NCBI GenBank assembly: GCA_049323435.1
Contig: JBMOMX010000017.1
Location: 62,001 to 126,000 of the forward strand
Source: UBA11222 sp049323435
GTDB taxonomy: Bacteria; Pseudomonadota; Alphaproteobacteria; UBA11222
Direction: 5' to 3'
Length of the DNA stretch: 64,000 nucleotides
Shown in pieces: positions 16,325 through 25,537 of this stretch. Under the pieces are notes generated by a model. The model was not told the DNA's origin. It made no database searches and saw only the letters and a program-made list of their open reading frames with translations. Numbering within the stretch: the stretch's first letter is position 1; the number at the start of each line of letters is the position of its first letter. The position numbers and the translations under genes were made by a program.

Positions 16325-17760
16325 TGACGCGGCTTCCTGTGGATATTGGCTGGATTCATTTTGCGGGCATTGGCGGCATCGGCATGAGCGGCATTGCGGA
16401 AGTGATGCATAATCTTGGCTATCAGGTGAAGGGGTCGGATAGTTCCGAAGGCGGCAATGTCTCGCGCCTGCGTGCGCTGGGTATTCCAGTCGCCATCGGG
16501 CAGTCGGCGGAAAATCTCGGCGATGCGCGGGTGATGGTTGTCTCCAGCGCCATCAAGGCGGATAATCCGGAATTGATTGCGGCGCGCGAACGCGCATTGC
16601 CTGTGGTACGCCGCGCTGAAATGCTGGCGGAACTGATGCGCCTGAAATGGTGTGTCGCGGTGGCGGGCACACATGGCAAAACCACAACGACATCGCTTGT
16701 CGCCTGCCTGCTGGATGCCGCCAGGTTTGACCCCACCGTGATCAATGGCGGTATCGTCAATGCCTATGGCACCAATGCGCGGCTGGGTGCAGGCGACTGG
16801 ATGGTCGTGGAGGCCGATGAATCCGACGGCACCTTCACCAAATTGCCGCCGACCATTGCCATCGTTACGAATATCGATCCGGAGCATCTGGATTTCTATC
16901 ATGATTTTGACGCGCTGCGCCGCGCCTTTGATGCCTTTGTTGAGAATGTGCCGTTTTATGGCTGCGCCGTGGTGTGCATTGATCATCCCGAAGTGCAGGC
17001 CCTGGTCGGGCGTGTGCGCGACCGGCGCTGCGTGACCTATGGCACATCGCCCCAGGCCGAGGTGCGGGCCGTGAACATTCATGTCGAGGGCGATGTCTGG
17101 ACATTTGATGTGCAATTTTTTGATCGCATCACCGGAAAAACCAGCCGCATGGAGGGCATGAAGCTGCCAATGCCCGGCATTCACAATGTGCGCAACAGTC
17201 TGGCCGCCATTGCGGTTGCGCGCGAACTTAAAATCGACCGCAAGGTTCAGCGCCGCGCACTGGCTTCGTTTGCGGGGGTCAAGCGCCGCTTTACCCGCAC
17301 CGGCGAATGGGGCGGTATTGGTGTTGTCGATGATTATGGCCATCATCCTGTGGAAATTGCCGCGGTGCTGCGGGCGGCGCGGGAAAGCTGCAAGGGCAAG
17401 GTGATCGCAGTGGTGCAGCCGCACCGTTTTTCAAGGCTGGCCAATCTTTTTGCCGATTTCTGCACCTGCTTCAATGATGCGGATATAGTTGTGGTCGCCC
17501 CGGTCTATGCTGCGGGGGAACAGCCCATTCCCGGCGCCGACCGCGACGCGCTGATTGAAGGGCTGCGCGCGCATGGCCATCGCCGGGTGATGGCGCTGGA
17601 TGGACCGGAAAATCTGTGCCCGCTGATTCTGTCCGAGGCCGTATCCGGTGATCTGGTGGTGTGCCTGGGTGCGGGAAATATAACCCTGTGGGCCAATGCC
17701 CTGCCCGAAGAAATGGCCAAAACTGCGCCTGCGCCGAATCTTGAGGCAGGTGCGGCATGA
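16321..17760 (+). CDS. murC: UDP-MurNAc:L-alanine ligase
   Basis: A 479-residue Mur ligase catalysing the first amino-acid addition. It has the N-terminal HFAGIGGIGMSGIAE motif, the ATP loop GTHGKTTTT (about 116-124), the EADESDGTF motif, NIDPEHLDFY, and DDYGHHPVEI followed by QPHRFSR. All diagnostic MurC positions are present. Two adjacent in-frame ATGs (16321 and 16324) make the exact start uncertain by one codon. It overlaps murG by 4 bases and murB by 4 bases. Confidence 0.96.
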   Translation: MMTRLPVDIGWIHFAGIGGIGMSGIAEVMHNLGYQVKGSDSSEGGNVSRLRALGIPVAIGQSAENLGDARVMVVSSAIKADNPELIAARERALPVVRRAEMLAELMRLKWCVAVAGTHGKTTTTSLVACLLDAARFDPTVINGGIVNAYGTNARLGAGDWMVVEADESDGTFTKLPPTIAIVTNIDPEHLDFYHDFDALRRAFDAFVENVPFYGCAVVCIDHPEVQALVGRVRDRRCVTYGTSPQAEVRAVNIHVEGDVWTFDVQFFDRITGKTSRMEGMKLPMPGIHNVRNSLAAIAVARELKIDRKVQRRALASFAGVKRRFTRTGEWGGIGVVDDYGHHPVEIAAVLRAARESCKGKVIAVVQPHRFSRLANLFADFCTCFNDADIVVVAPVYAAGEQPIPGADRDALIEGLRAHGHRRVMALDGPENLCPLILSEAVSGDLVVCLGAGNITLWANALPEEMAKTAPAPNLEAGAA

Positions 17761-18701
17761 TGGCGCGGCGGATAAACCCATCTTCACTGCTGGACACGCT
17801 GCCGAAACTGCGGGGCAGGCTGGAGGCGCACGTTGACCTGGCGCCGCTGAACTGGTTCCGGACCGGCGGCGCAGCGGAATATTTCTTTGAGCCAAGCGAT
17901 GCGCGCGATCTTGCGGAATTTTTATCTGCACTGCCGCATCAAATTCCTGTGACGGTCATTGGCGCCGGATCGAATCTGCTTGTTCGCGACGGCGGCATTC
18001 GCGGCGTAAGCGTGCATCTGGGCGCGGGATTTGCCGATATAAATATTGATGATGGCCTGGTGCATGCAGGCGCTGCGGCGATGGATGTGAAAGTGGCGTC
18101 TGCGGCGCGCGATGCCGGCCTTGCCGGGCTGGAATTTTTGCGCGGCATTCCCGGCGCGATGGGCGGGGCCGCGAAAATGAACGCAGGCGCATTTGGCGCC
18201 GAGATGAAAGATATATTTGTGCGCGCCGAAGGCATTGACCGCAACGGAAAGTTTTACTCATTTTCATTTGCCGACGCGGAATTCGGATACCGTAAAAGCG
18301 GTTTCCCGGCCGGCATCATTCTCACCCGCATTTCCATGCGCGGAAAGCCGGGAGACAAAGCGGCAATAAGTTCGCGCATGTCGGAGATTGCTGCGGAGCG
18401 CAGCGTCAGTCAGCCGGTGGGCGCGCGTACCGGCGGCAGCACATTCGCCAATCCGGCAGAACCCGAAGCGCGCGGGCGCAAAGCCTGGGAACTGATTGAC
18501 GCGGCCGGATGCCGGGGCTTGCGCCTGGGCGGCGCCATGATATCCGAAAAACACTGCAATTTTCTGATTAATTGCGGCACTGCGACGGCCGGCGATCTTG
18601 AAAGCCTGGGCGAGATGGTTCGCGCCCGTGTGCATGCAAGTTCGGGTGTGGCGCTGCATTGGGAAATTCAGCGCATCGGCGAAACAAAGGGGGACGCATG
18701 A
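17757..18701 (+). CDS. murB: UDP-N-acetylenolpyruvoylglucosamine reductase
   Basis: A 314-residue FAD enzyme that reduces UDP-GlcNAc-enolpyruvate to UDP-MurNAc with NADPH. It has NWFRTGGAAEYF, the FAD pocket GAGSNLLVRDGG, a GIPGAMGGAAKMNAGAFG-like phosphate loop, and RTGGSTFANP containing the proton-donor serine, followed by AGCRGLRLGGAMISEKHCNF. The layout fits the short type II MurB common in alphaproteobacteria. It overlaps murC and ddl by 4 bases each. Confidence 0.96.
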   Translation: MMARRINPSSLLDTLPKLRGRLEAHVDLAPLNWFRTGGAAEYFFEPSDARDLAEFLSALPHQIPVTVIGAGSNLLVRDGGIRGVSVHLGAGFADINIDDGLVHAGAAAMDVKVASAARDAGLAGLEFLRGIPGAMGGAAKMNAGAFGAEMKDIFVRAEGIDRNGKFYSFSFADAEFGYRKSGFPAGIILTRISMRGKPGDKAAISSRMSEIAAERSVSQPVGARTGGSTFANPAEPEARGRKAWELIDAAGCRGLRLGGAMISEKHCNFLINCGTATAGDLESLGEMVRARVHASSGVALHWEIQRIGETKGDA

Positions 18702-19624
18702 ACGCCGTCCGCCATGTCGCAGTGCTGAAGGGCGGCTGGTCCGCCGAACGCGAGATCAGCCTTGTGTCCGGCGCCAAATGCGCCGAAGCCTTGCGGGCTG
18801 AGGGTTTCCGGGTCAGCGAAGTGGATGTGGACGGCACGCTTGCAACCACATTGACGGGGTTGAAGCCGGATATTGTATTTAATGCGCTGCACGGCCGCTG
18901 GGGTGAAGATGGCTGTGTGCAGGGGTTGCTGGAAATATTGCGCATTCCCTACACGCATTCCGGCGTCCGGGCGTCGGCGGCGGCGATGAACAAGCCGATG
19001 GCCAAACGCCTGTTTCATGATGCAGGCATCGCCTGTCCGGAAGGCAAGGTGATGGACCGCCATGCGCTGGGCGCAGGTCATCCGATGCCGCCGCCTTATG
19101 TGGTGAAGCCGGTCACGGAAGGCTCCAGCGTCGGCGTGTTTATTATCCGCGAGGGGGATAATCAAACTCCGCCGCAGCTTGTGTCGAAAGACTGGTCTTT
19201 TGGCGATAGTGTGATTGTCGAGCGCTATATTCCGGGGCTTGAGCTGACCGTTGCGGTGATGGGCGATCGCGCGCTGGCGGTGACGGAGATTGTGCCGCAG
19301 ACCAAATTCTACGATTATGAGGCGAAATACGCCGAGGGCGGGTCAAAGCATGTTATCCCGGCGCAAGTGGATCCGCCGGTGTACCAGCATGCGATGGATG
19401 TCGCGCTGAGCGCGCATCGCGTGCTGGGTTGCCGCGGGGTCAGCCGCGCCGATTTCAGATATGACAGCGGCGTTGGGGGGCTGGGCGGCCTGTATCTTCT
19501 GGAAATTAACACGCAGCCTGGCATGACGCCGACCTCTTTGGTTCCTGAACAGGCCGCCTATCTTGGTATTTCGTTCAACAGCCTGTGCCGTTGGCTGGTG
19601 GAGGACGCCTCATGCGACCGGTAA
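18698..19624 (+). CDS. ddl: D-alanine--D-alanine ligase
   Basis: A 308-residue ATP-grasp ligase that makes the D-Ala-D-Ala dipeptide used by MurF. Recognisable features are LKGGWSAEREISL at the N-terminus, ALHGRWGEDG, the KPVTEGSSVGV ATP-grasp segment, SRADFRYD and LLEINTQPGMTPTSLVPEQA at the metal/ATP site. The ATG at 18698 gives the usual N-terminus and an ATGA overlap with murB; an upstream in-frame start at 18659 lies inside murB and is rejected. It overlaps ftsQ by 13 bases. Confidence 0.96.
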   Translation: MNAVRHVAVLKGGWSAEREISLVSGAKCAEALRAEGFRVSEVDVDGTLATTLTGLKPDIVFNALHGRWGEDGCVQGLLEILRIPYTHSGVRASAAAMNKPMAKRLFHDAGIACPEGKVMDRHALGAGHPMPPPYVVKPVTEGSSVGVFIIREGDNQTPPQLVSKDWSFGDSVIVERYIPGLELTVAVMGDRALAVTEIVPQTKFYDYEAKYAEGGSKHVIPAQVDPPVYQHAMDVALSAHRVLGCRGVSRADFRYDSGVGGLGGLYLLEINTQPGMTPTSLVPEQAAYLGISFNSLCRWLVEDASCDR

Positions 19625-20487
19625 AATCAAAATCCTCAAACCGCATGCCGCGCCATTCCAGGGAGCCCGTCCGGAAATTCCGGCGCATTGCTCTTGTTGG
19701 CGGAATGGTTTTTGCGCTGATTGGCGTAACCGGTTCTGCACTGCTCTACGCAACCGGCATGGGCGGGTTTGGCGGGCAGGCCGGCGCGTTATGGCGTCAA
19801 ATTCTGGCTGATTCCGGGCTTGTCGTGCGCTCGATCACGGTGGCGGGCCGGGTGCAGATTGACCCGCAGGAGTTACGCCGTGCACTGAATATTTCAAAAA
19901 ATGATTCGATACTGCATATCGATCTTGCAGGCGTTCATAGCCGGCTTGCCGCGCTGCCCTGGGCGCAGGAGGTGCGCGTATCGCGCAACCTTCCGGATGG
20001 GCTGCATATCGAATTAATAGAGCGTCATCCGGTGGCGATCTGGCAGAGGAACGGTAAAATGGTGCTGGTTGACCGCGGCGGCGTGGAAATCACGGAAAAG
20101 GATGTTCCCGAATATCCTGATCTGCCCCTGATTGTAGGGAAGGGCGCTCCAAAAGCAGCGGGTGAATTGATTGCGCTGCTGGCCGCAGAACCGCAATTGC
20201 AGGCCCGCGTCGCCGCTGCCGTTCGCGTAGGTGAGCGCCGCTGGAATTTGCGTCTGAAAGACGGCATTGATGTCCGCCTGCCGGAACATGACGCATTGAA
20301 GGCCTGGCGCAAACTGGCGCGCTATGAAGAAAATAATGGTCTTCTGGGGCGCGATGTCGAACTGGTGGATTTGCGGCTGGCCAACCGTGTGGTGGTGCGC
20401 CTGACCCAGGGCGCGGTGCGCAAGGCTGCCGGGCCGGAGCGCGAGGCGGCGCTGAAGCCGCAAAATATTTTCTGGAGTAATGCATAA
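19612..20487 (+). CDS. ftsQ: Cell division protein FtsQ
   Basis: A 291-residue bitopic protein with a basic cytoplasmic tail, a membrane helix at about 25-47, a POTRA-like domain at about 74-142 (VRSITVAGRVQIDPQELRRAL-like start, then LAALPWAQEVRVSRNLPDGL) and the FtsQ/DivIB beta domain. FtsQ scaffolds FtsB and FtsL at the division site. The ATG at 19612 is preferred over an upstream start because it places the basic tail and helix normally. It overlaps ddl by 13 bases. Confidence 0.93.
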   Translation: MRPVKSKSSNRMPRHSREPVRKFRRIALVGGMVFALIGVTGSALLYATGMGGFGGQAGALWRQILADSGLVVRSITVAGRVQIDPQELRRALNISKNDSILHIDLAGVHSRLAALPWAQEVRVSRNLPDGLHIELIERHPVAIWQRNGKMVLVDRGGVEITEKDVPEYPDLPLIVGKGAPKAAGELIALLAAEPQLQARVAAAVRVGERRWNLRLKDGIDVRLPEHDALKAWRKLARYEENNGLLGRDVELVDLRLANRVVVRLTQGAVRKAAGPEREAALKPQNIFWSNA

Positions 20488-20488
20488 C

Positions 20489-21751
20489 ATGCAACCGGCC
20501 CGTAACGGTATCATCGCCGGTCTCGATATTGGCACTTCGCAGGTCAGTTGTCTGATCGCCCGCCTGGAAACCGGCCGTGCCGGGCACCCGCCGCGTCCGC
20601 GTATTCTGGGCGTCGGGCATCATGAAAGCCGTGGCGTAAAGGCGGGCGCGATCGTGAACATGGCGGATGCCGAACGCTCCATCCGGGCGGCGGTTGAAAT
20701 GGCAGAGCGCATGGCGCGCGAAACCGTGCGCAGGGTCATTGTCAATTTGAGCTGCGGTCAGCCGGCCAGCCATATGATGACATCGGAAATTGCGGTCCCA
20801 ACACCCGAGGTGCGCGAACAGGATGTGAAAAAAGTGCTGCGTCAGGCGCAGATCCGGGTCAGCGATCTGGAGGGGGAACTGATCCACGCCATTCCGGTTG
20901 GATATTCGCTGGATGGGCACAAGGGCATTCCGGATCCGCGCGGGATGTTCGGTGATCGCCTTGGCGCCAGTCTGCATTTCGTCACCGCGGCATCGGGGCC
21001 CATCAGAAATCTGGCTTTGTGTGTGGAGCGCTGCCATCTGGAGGTGGCCGCGCTGGTTGCTTCGCCCTATGCCAGCGGCCTGGCCTGCCTGGTCGAAGAT
21101 GAAACCGATCTGGGGGTCACCTGCATTGACATGGGGGCAGGGCTAACGAGCATTGCGGTATTTGCAGGCGGCAATATGGTGCATCTCGACAGTGTTCCCA
21201 TTGGGGGTGTGCATGTCACCAATGATATTGCGCTGGGCCTTTCATGCAGCCCGGCGACGGCGGAACGGGTCAAGGCGCTGTATGGCAGTGCGTCGGTCAG
21301 CCCGTCCGATGAACGCGATATGATTGATGTCCCGCGCCTGGGCGAGGAAGACCGCGAAACCGCCAATCATGTTCCGCGTTCGATTCTGAATGGCATCATC
21401 CAGCCACGGCTGGAAGAAATCCTGGAACTGGCGCGCGAACGCCTGACGGCCAGCGGGCTGCGCGAAGTTGCCGGGCGCCGCGTGGTCCTGACTGGCGGCG
21501 CCAGCCAATTGGCCGGGGTGCGTGAATTGACGGCCGACATTCTTAACAGTCAGACGAGACTGGGCCGGCCGATCCGGTTGCTTGGCCTGCCGGACGCTTC
21601 ACAGGGGCCGGAATATGCGACCGCTGCCGGGTTAATCGGATTCGCCATGAGCGGCCCGCTGGAAACCGGTGACGTAATGGATGCAGCAGGGGCAGCGATC
21701 CCGGGCGGGCGGGTTGCCCGGATCGGGCAATGGCTGCGGGAAAATTTTTGA
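20489..21751 (+). CDS. ftsA: Cell division protein FtsA (actin-like membrane tether for FtsZ)
   Basis: A 420-residue actin-fold protein. It has the phosphate loop GLDIGTSQV, the SHMMTSEIAV 1C-domain region, DMGAGLTSIAVF, the VLTGGASQLAGV adenosine motif, and a C-terminal amphipathic tail (RIGQWLRENF) that binds the membrane. It recruits and aligns FtsZ. An alternative ATG at 20480 lies only 2 bases from the GGAG sequence at 20474-20477, while 20489 has an 11-base spacing; the second is favoured weakly. Confidence 0.95.
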   Translation: MQPARNGIIAGLDIGTSQVSCLIARLETGRAGHPPRPRILGVGHHESRGVKAGAIVNMADAERSIRAAVEMAERMARETVRRVIVNLSCGQPASHMMTSEIAVPTPEVREQDVKKVLRQAQIRVSDLEGELIHAIPVGYSLDGHKGIPDPRGMFGDRLGASLHFVTAASGPIRNLALCVERCHLEVAALVASPYASGLACLVEDETDLGVTCIDMGAGLTSIAVFAGGNMVHLDSVPIGGVHVTNDIALGLSCSPATAERVKALYGSASVSPSDERDMIDVPRLGEEDRETANHVPRSILNGIIQPRLEEILELARERLTASGLREVAGRRVVLTGGASQLAGVRELTADILNSQTRLGRPIRLLGLPDASQGPEYATAAGLIGFAMSGPLETGDVMDAAGAAIPGGRVARIGQWLRENF

Positions 21752-21811
21752 ACTGTCGCCACAGGTGCAGACCTGCCGGTGAAAACAAGGACAGCCTTAG
21801 GAGGGTTAAAC

Positions 21812-23335
21812 ATGACTATCAATCTGAGTGTTCCCGAAATGTATGAACTGAAGCCGCGTATTACGGTTTTCGGCGTTGGCGGCGCCGGCGGAAATGCCGT
21901 CAACAATATGATCGAAAGCGGTCTGGAGGGCGTCGAATTCGTTGTCGCCAACACGGATGCGCAGGCCCTGTCGCAATCAAAGGCGCAGCGGCGCATTCAG
22001 ATGGGCGAAAGCGCAACCCAGGGGCTGGGGGCCGGATCGCATCCGGAAGTTGGCTGTGCGGCTGCGGAAGAAGCCATGCAGGAAATCTGTGACCATCTGT
22101 CCGGCGCGCATATGGTGTTCGTCACCGCAGGCATGGGTGGCGGCACAGGAACCGGGGCGGCACCCGTTATCGCCAAGGCGGCCCGGGATATGGGCATTCT
22201 GACCGTTGCCGTCGTCACCAAGCCGTTTCAGTTTGAAGGCACGCGGCGCATGCGTATCGCAGAGCAGGGGCTGGCGGAACTGGAAAAATTTGTCGATACG
22301 CTGCTGGTCATTCCAAACCAGAATCTGTTTCGTGTCGCCAATGCCAAGACGACATTTGCCGAAGCCTTCGCCATGGCCGATCAGGTGCTGTTTTCCGGGG
22401 TGGGCGGCATCACCGATTTGATGGTCGCGCCCGGCCTGATCAATCTCGACTTTGCCGATGTGCGCGCTGTCATGGGCGGCGCGGGTACGGCCATGATGGG
22501 AACCGGCGAGGCGTCCGGCGAAACCCGCGCCAATGACGCGGCCGAAGCGGCCATTTCCAATCCGCTGCTGGAAGATGTGTCTATGACCGGGGCAAAAGGC
22601 GTTCTGATCAATATTATCGGCGGTTCTGATCTGACCCTGTACGAAGTGGACGAAGCCGCCAACCGTGTGCGCGCCGAGGTTGACCCCGATGCCAATATCA
22701 TTGTCGGTTCGACTTTCGATCCGACCCTTGAAGGTAAAATGCGGGTCTCGGTGGTTGCCACAGGGGTGCGCAGTGAAAAAGCCATGCGTCAGGCTGTGCC
22801 GGAAAAGGGGGTGAACGAGATGCCTGCCGCGGCCGTTTCTGCTGCCACGGCTGCTGTCACACCGGAACAGCCAGTATTGCCCAGTCTTGATGTTGCGGCA
22901 TCGGAAATTCCGGCGGATGCGCCCGCTAGTGTGACTGTGATTGATGCCACAGCCGACGCAGTGGCGCAGACTCCGATTTCCATGGGGGCAGCAGACCCGG
23001 TTGATTCATTGGCGAAAACCATAGCGGCGGATGCTTTCATTACTCCCCGCGCGGCTCAACCCGCAGCTAAGGCGCCCATCGTGGCGGCCCGTGAACCTCT
23101 TGTTCCGCATCGCCAGGAGGCCGCCAGCCGCAATGGACCCAATCTGCTGGCGCGCATCGGCCTGTTTGGACGCAAGGCGGCGCGCAATGAGCAACCGGCC
23201 AAACCAGCGCCGGGGGCCAAACAAGGTGGGGCGCAGCTTCAGGACAGGTTTGCGGCCAAACTGGAACCTGCCAGCAAGCCGGATAATTCCGGTGATCTGG
23301 ATATTCCTGCCTTTTTACGCAGGACTGCGAACTAA
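21812..23335 (+). CDS. ftsZ: Cell division protein FtsZ (tubulin-like GTPase)
   Basis: A 507-residue protein. The GTPase core (about 1-320) has GVGGAGGNAVNNM, the tubulin signature GGGTGTGAAP (about 109-118), NLDFADVRAVM and GSTFDPTLEGKMRVSVVATG. Residues about 330-490 are a long Ala/Pro-rich disordered linker, a known feature of alphaproteobacterial FtsZ. The C-terminal peptide DLDIPAFLRR should bind FtsA and other partners. An AGGAGG site precedes the ATG at 21812, stronger than other sites in the cluster, which fits the high FtsZ levels cells need. The 60 bases after ftsA hold no separate gene. Confidence 0.97.
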   Translation: MTINLSVPEMYELKPRITVFGVGGAGGNAVNNMIESGLEGVEFVVANTDAQALSQSKAQRRIQMGESATQGLGAGSHPEVGCAAAEEAMQEICDHLSGAHMVFVTAGMGGGTGTGAAPVIAKAARDMGILTVAVVTKPFQFEGTRRMRIAEQGLAELEKFVDTLLVIPNQNLFRVANAKTTFAEAFAMADQVLFSGVGGITDLMVAPGLINLDFADVRAVMGGAGTAMMGTGEASGETRANDAAEAAISNPLLEDVSMTGAKGVLINIIGGSDLTLYEVDEAANRVRAEVDPDANIIVGSTFDPTLEGKMRVSVVATGVRSEKAMRQAVPEKGVNEMPAAAVSAATAAVTPEQPVLPSLDVAASEIPADAPASVTVIDATADAVAQTPISMGAADPVDSLAKTIAADAFITPRAAQPAAKAPIVAAREPLVPHRQEAASRNGPNLLARIGLFGRKAARNEQPAKPAPGAKQGGAQLQDRFAAKLEPASKPDNSGDLDIPAFLRRTAN

Positions 23336-23460
23336 GTCCCGCCGGCTTGGTGCAGTAACAATGGGTAACAAAGAGTGATTTGAGCTTGTTAGCGGCAATT
23401 GCTACCCATGAACTGCCATTTTTAGGAATGATTCGCTTGAAGCGCTATTTCCACCAGTTT

Positions 23461-23492
23461 GAGTATGGGCGGATATGAGTGTGGGCGGATTA
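23461..23492. repeat. Two-copy 16-base direct repeat upstream of lpxC
   Basis: GAGTATGGGCGGATAT (23461-23476) is followed immediately by GAGTGTGGGCGGATTA (23477-23492), with 13 of 16 bases identical. It lies in the 185-base ftsZ-lpxC gap, 29-60 bases before the predicted lpxC start, where a regulatory site could be. No function is known to me. Confidence 0.35.
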
Positions 23493-23520
23493 AGCAGGGG
23501 CAGAGGAATTGGAGTACGGG

Positions 23521-24546
23521 GTGAGTGAAGCACAGCGCGGCGCAGTAGTTTTATCAACTTTGCGCACCCAGCGGCAGGACGGGCAAAAACAGGACGGCGC
23601 GGGGGTGTTCCAGACAACGCTGCGTAATCGCATTGGATGTGCAGGCATTGGCCTGCATACCGGCAAGCAGGTGCGTTTCACCGTCTATCCGGCCGAAGCG
23701 GGTAGCGGCATCACTTTTCGCCGGATTGACCTGGCCGGTACAGATGGTTTGCGCGACGCGGATATCTGCATTCAGGCCTGCTTTAAAAATATAAGCAGCA
23801 CGCAGCTTGGAAGCACACTGACAAATCAGGCCGGAATTTCGGTTGCAACGGTTGAACATCTGATGGCCGCATTTTATGGCTGCGGCATTGATAATGCCCG
23901 TGTCGATCTGGATGGGCCGGAACTGCCTGTCCTGGATGGAAGCGCCAGCCCCTTTGTCATGCTGCTGGAATGCGCGGGCATTACCCGGCTGCCGGTGCGC
24001 CGCCGCTACCTGCGTGTCCGTGAAACGGTTCGCGTGGAAGAGGAAGGCAAATGGGCCAGCCTGTCGCCCTATGATGGCAGCGCCTTCGCTTTCGAAATTC
24101 AGTTTCCGGCGGCCATTATTGGCAGGCAGTCATTCAGTTTTGAACTGTCAGACGGAAATTTCAAAACCGAAATTGCGCCTGCGCGCACATTTGGCTTTTT
24201 ACATGAAGTCGAGCATCTGAAGTCATTGGGGCTTGCGCTTGGCGGCTCTTTGACGAACGCCATTGTGCTGGATGGCGAATCGATCCTGAATGACGGGGGC
24301 TTGCGCTTTAGCGACGAATTTGTGCGCCATAAAATCCTGGACGCGATCGGCGATCTGTATCAGGCAGGGGCACCCGTTCTGGGCCGCTTTGAAGCCAGCC
24401 GCGCGGGGCATGGCCTGAACAATAAATTGCTGCGGGCCCTGTTCAACACGCCGCAGGCCTGGGAATATGTGGAAGCGCCGCAAGGCGTTTCTTATCCGTC
24501 TCCTGCTGCCGCGCCTGCCAGGCTGCGCCGCGCCGCGCGCGGATAA
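23521..24546 (+). CDS. lpxC: UDP-3-O-acyl-N-acetylglucosamine deacetylase
   Basis: A 341-residue zinc deacetylase for the committed step of lipid A synthesis. Hallmarks are TLRNRIGCAGIGLHTG near the N-terminus, the zinc motif VEHLMAAFYGCGIDN, ELPVLDGSASPF, and the second domain with RTFGFLHEVE and the zinc/catalytic H...D block HKILDAIGDL; RAGHGLNN follows. The start is uncertain: GTG at 23521 has GGAG six bases upstream, while TTG at 23509 is adjacent to AGAGGAA. The first about 25 residues are an extension relative to E. coli LpxC. A 185-base gap from ftsZ suggests its own promoter. Confidence 0.95.
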   Translation: MSEAQRGAVVLSTLRTQRQDGQKQDGAGVFQTTLRNRIGCAGIGLHTGKQVRFTVYPAEAGSGITFRRIDLAGTDGLRDADICIQACFKNISSTQLGSTLTNQAGISVATVEHLMAAFYGCGIDNARVDLDGPELPVLDGSASPFVMLLECAGITRLPVRRRYLRVRETVRVEEEGKWASLSPYDGSAFAFEIQFPAAIIGRQSFSFELSDGNFKTEIAPARTFGFLHEVEHLKSLGLALGGSLTNAIVLDGESILNDGGLRFSDEFVRHKILDAIGDLYQAGAPVLGRFEASRAGHGLNNKLLRALFNTPQAWEYVEAPQGVSYPSPAAAPARLRRAARG

Positions 24547-24583
24547 ACGCCACAATCTTGCCATCCATCGGTGATTGTCCTAT

Positions 24584-24598
24584 ATGCCTGACAGGCAT
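24584..24598. promoter_or_regulatory. 15-base palindrome between lpxC and bamD
   Basis: ATGCCTG-A-CAGGCAT is a perfect inverted repeat with 7-base arms around a single base. It lies 38 bases after the lpxC stop and 75 bases before the preferred bamD start. No T-run follows, so a terminator is less likely than a dimeric protein-binding site. Function is unknown. Confidence 0.3.
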
Positions 24599-24672
24599 TA
24601 TTGGCGTTGCGGCGCTAAATGATCTAAATTCAGTCAGGTATGACGGAAATTTATGGGACAGGTGGAGCGAAC

Positions 24673-25506
24673 GTGGCTTTCAACAGATTTAAGGCGCATA
24701 TTCACGGTCTGCTGACGGTTATAGGCTTGGTAGTTGTCCTGACGGGCTGTGCCGGTGTCGGTGCGAAGGAAGCCAAATATATCGAACGGCCCGTGGAGGA
24801 AATCTACAATACCGCCATGGCGGAATTGCAGAAGGGGCGCTATTTCCAGGCGGCGGAACAGTTTGATGAAGTGGAGCGGCAGCATCCTTATTCCATCTGG
24901 GCGCGCCGCGCCATGCTGATGGCGGCCTATTCCAACTATCAGATCAATGAATATGATAAGGCGATTTTGGCGGCGCAGCGTTTTATCTCGCTGCATCCGG
25001 GTAATCGTGATGTCGTCTATGCCTATTATCTGGTGGCCGTATCCTATTATGAGCAGATTTCAGATATTGGCCGCGACCAGAAAATAACCGCCGAAGCCTT
25101 GCGTGCGCTGACCGAAGTGGTGCGCCGGTTTCCAACCAGTGATTACGCCCGCGATGCGCGCCTGAAGATTGATCTTACCAATGATCATCTGGCAGGCAAG
25201 GAAATGGAAATAGGCCGGTACTATCTGAAGCAGAATGAATATCTGGCGGCCATCAACCGTTTCCGCGCGGTGGTTGAATATTTTCAGACCACGACGCATG
25301 TTCCAGAAGCGCTGCACCGTTTGACCGAATGCTATGTGGCGCTGGGCATTATTGACGAGGCGCAATCTGCAGCGGCGGTTCTGGGCCACAACTATCCGGG
25401 CAGCGACTGGTATCAGGACAGTTACAGCCTGCTAACTGGCAAGGACGCACGCCCTGCAGAAAACAAAAAATCCTGGATCAGCAAGGCCTTTAGCGGGATA
25501 AGCTAA
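24673..25506 (+). CDS. bamD: Outer-membrane assembly lipoprotein BamD
   Basis: A 277-residue lipoprotein with a lipobox LTGC at about 23-26, followed by TPR repeats (YNTAMAELQKGRYFQAAEQFDEVERQHP and so on, five repeats expected). BamD is the essential lipoprotein partner of BamA that recognises outer-membrane protein beta-signals. The GTG at 24673 is preferred because GGTGGAG lies just upstream and the signal peptide then begins with a basic residue; an ATG at 24640 would add 11 residues. Placement between lpxC and recN is one I associate with alphaproteobacterial clusters. Confidence 0.94.
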   Translation: MAFNRFKAHIHGLLTVIGLVVVLTGCAGVGAKEAKYIERPVEEIYNTAMAELQKGRYFQAAEQFDEVERQHPYSIWARRAMLMAAYSNYQINEYDKAILAAQRFISLHPGNRDVVYAYYLVAVSYYEQISDIGRDQKITAEALRALTEVVRRFPTSDYARDARLKIDLTNDHLAGKEMEIGRYYLKQNEYLAAINRFRAVVEYFQTTTHVPEALHRLTECYVALGIIDEAQSAAAVLGHNYPGSDWYQDSYSLLTGKDARPAENKKSWISKAFSGIS

Positions 25507-25537
25507 CTCCGGCGTCTGGCCATGAGAGAGTGACTGC

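Noticed and set aside
16033..17424. Long minus-strand open frame opposite murG/murC
   Set aside because: It is the mirror of high-GC codon use in murC, with no recognisable motif, and murC is certain.
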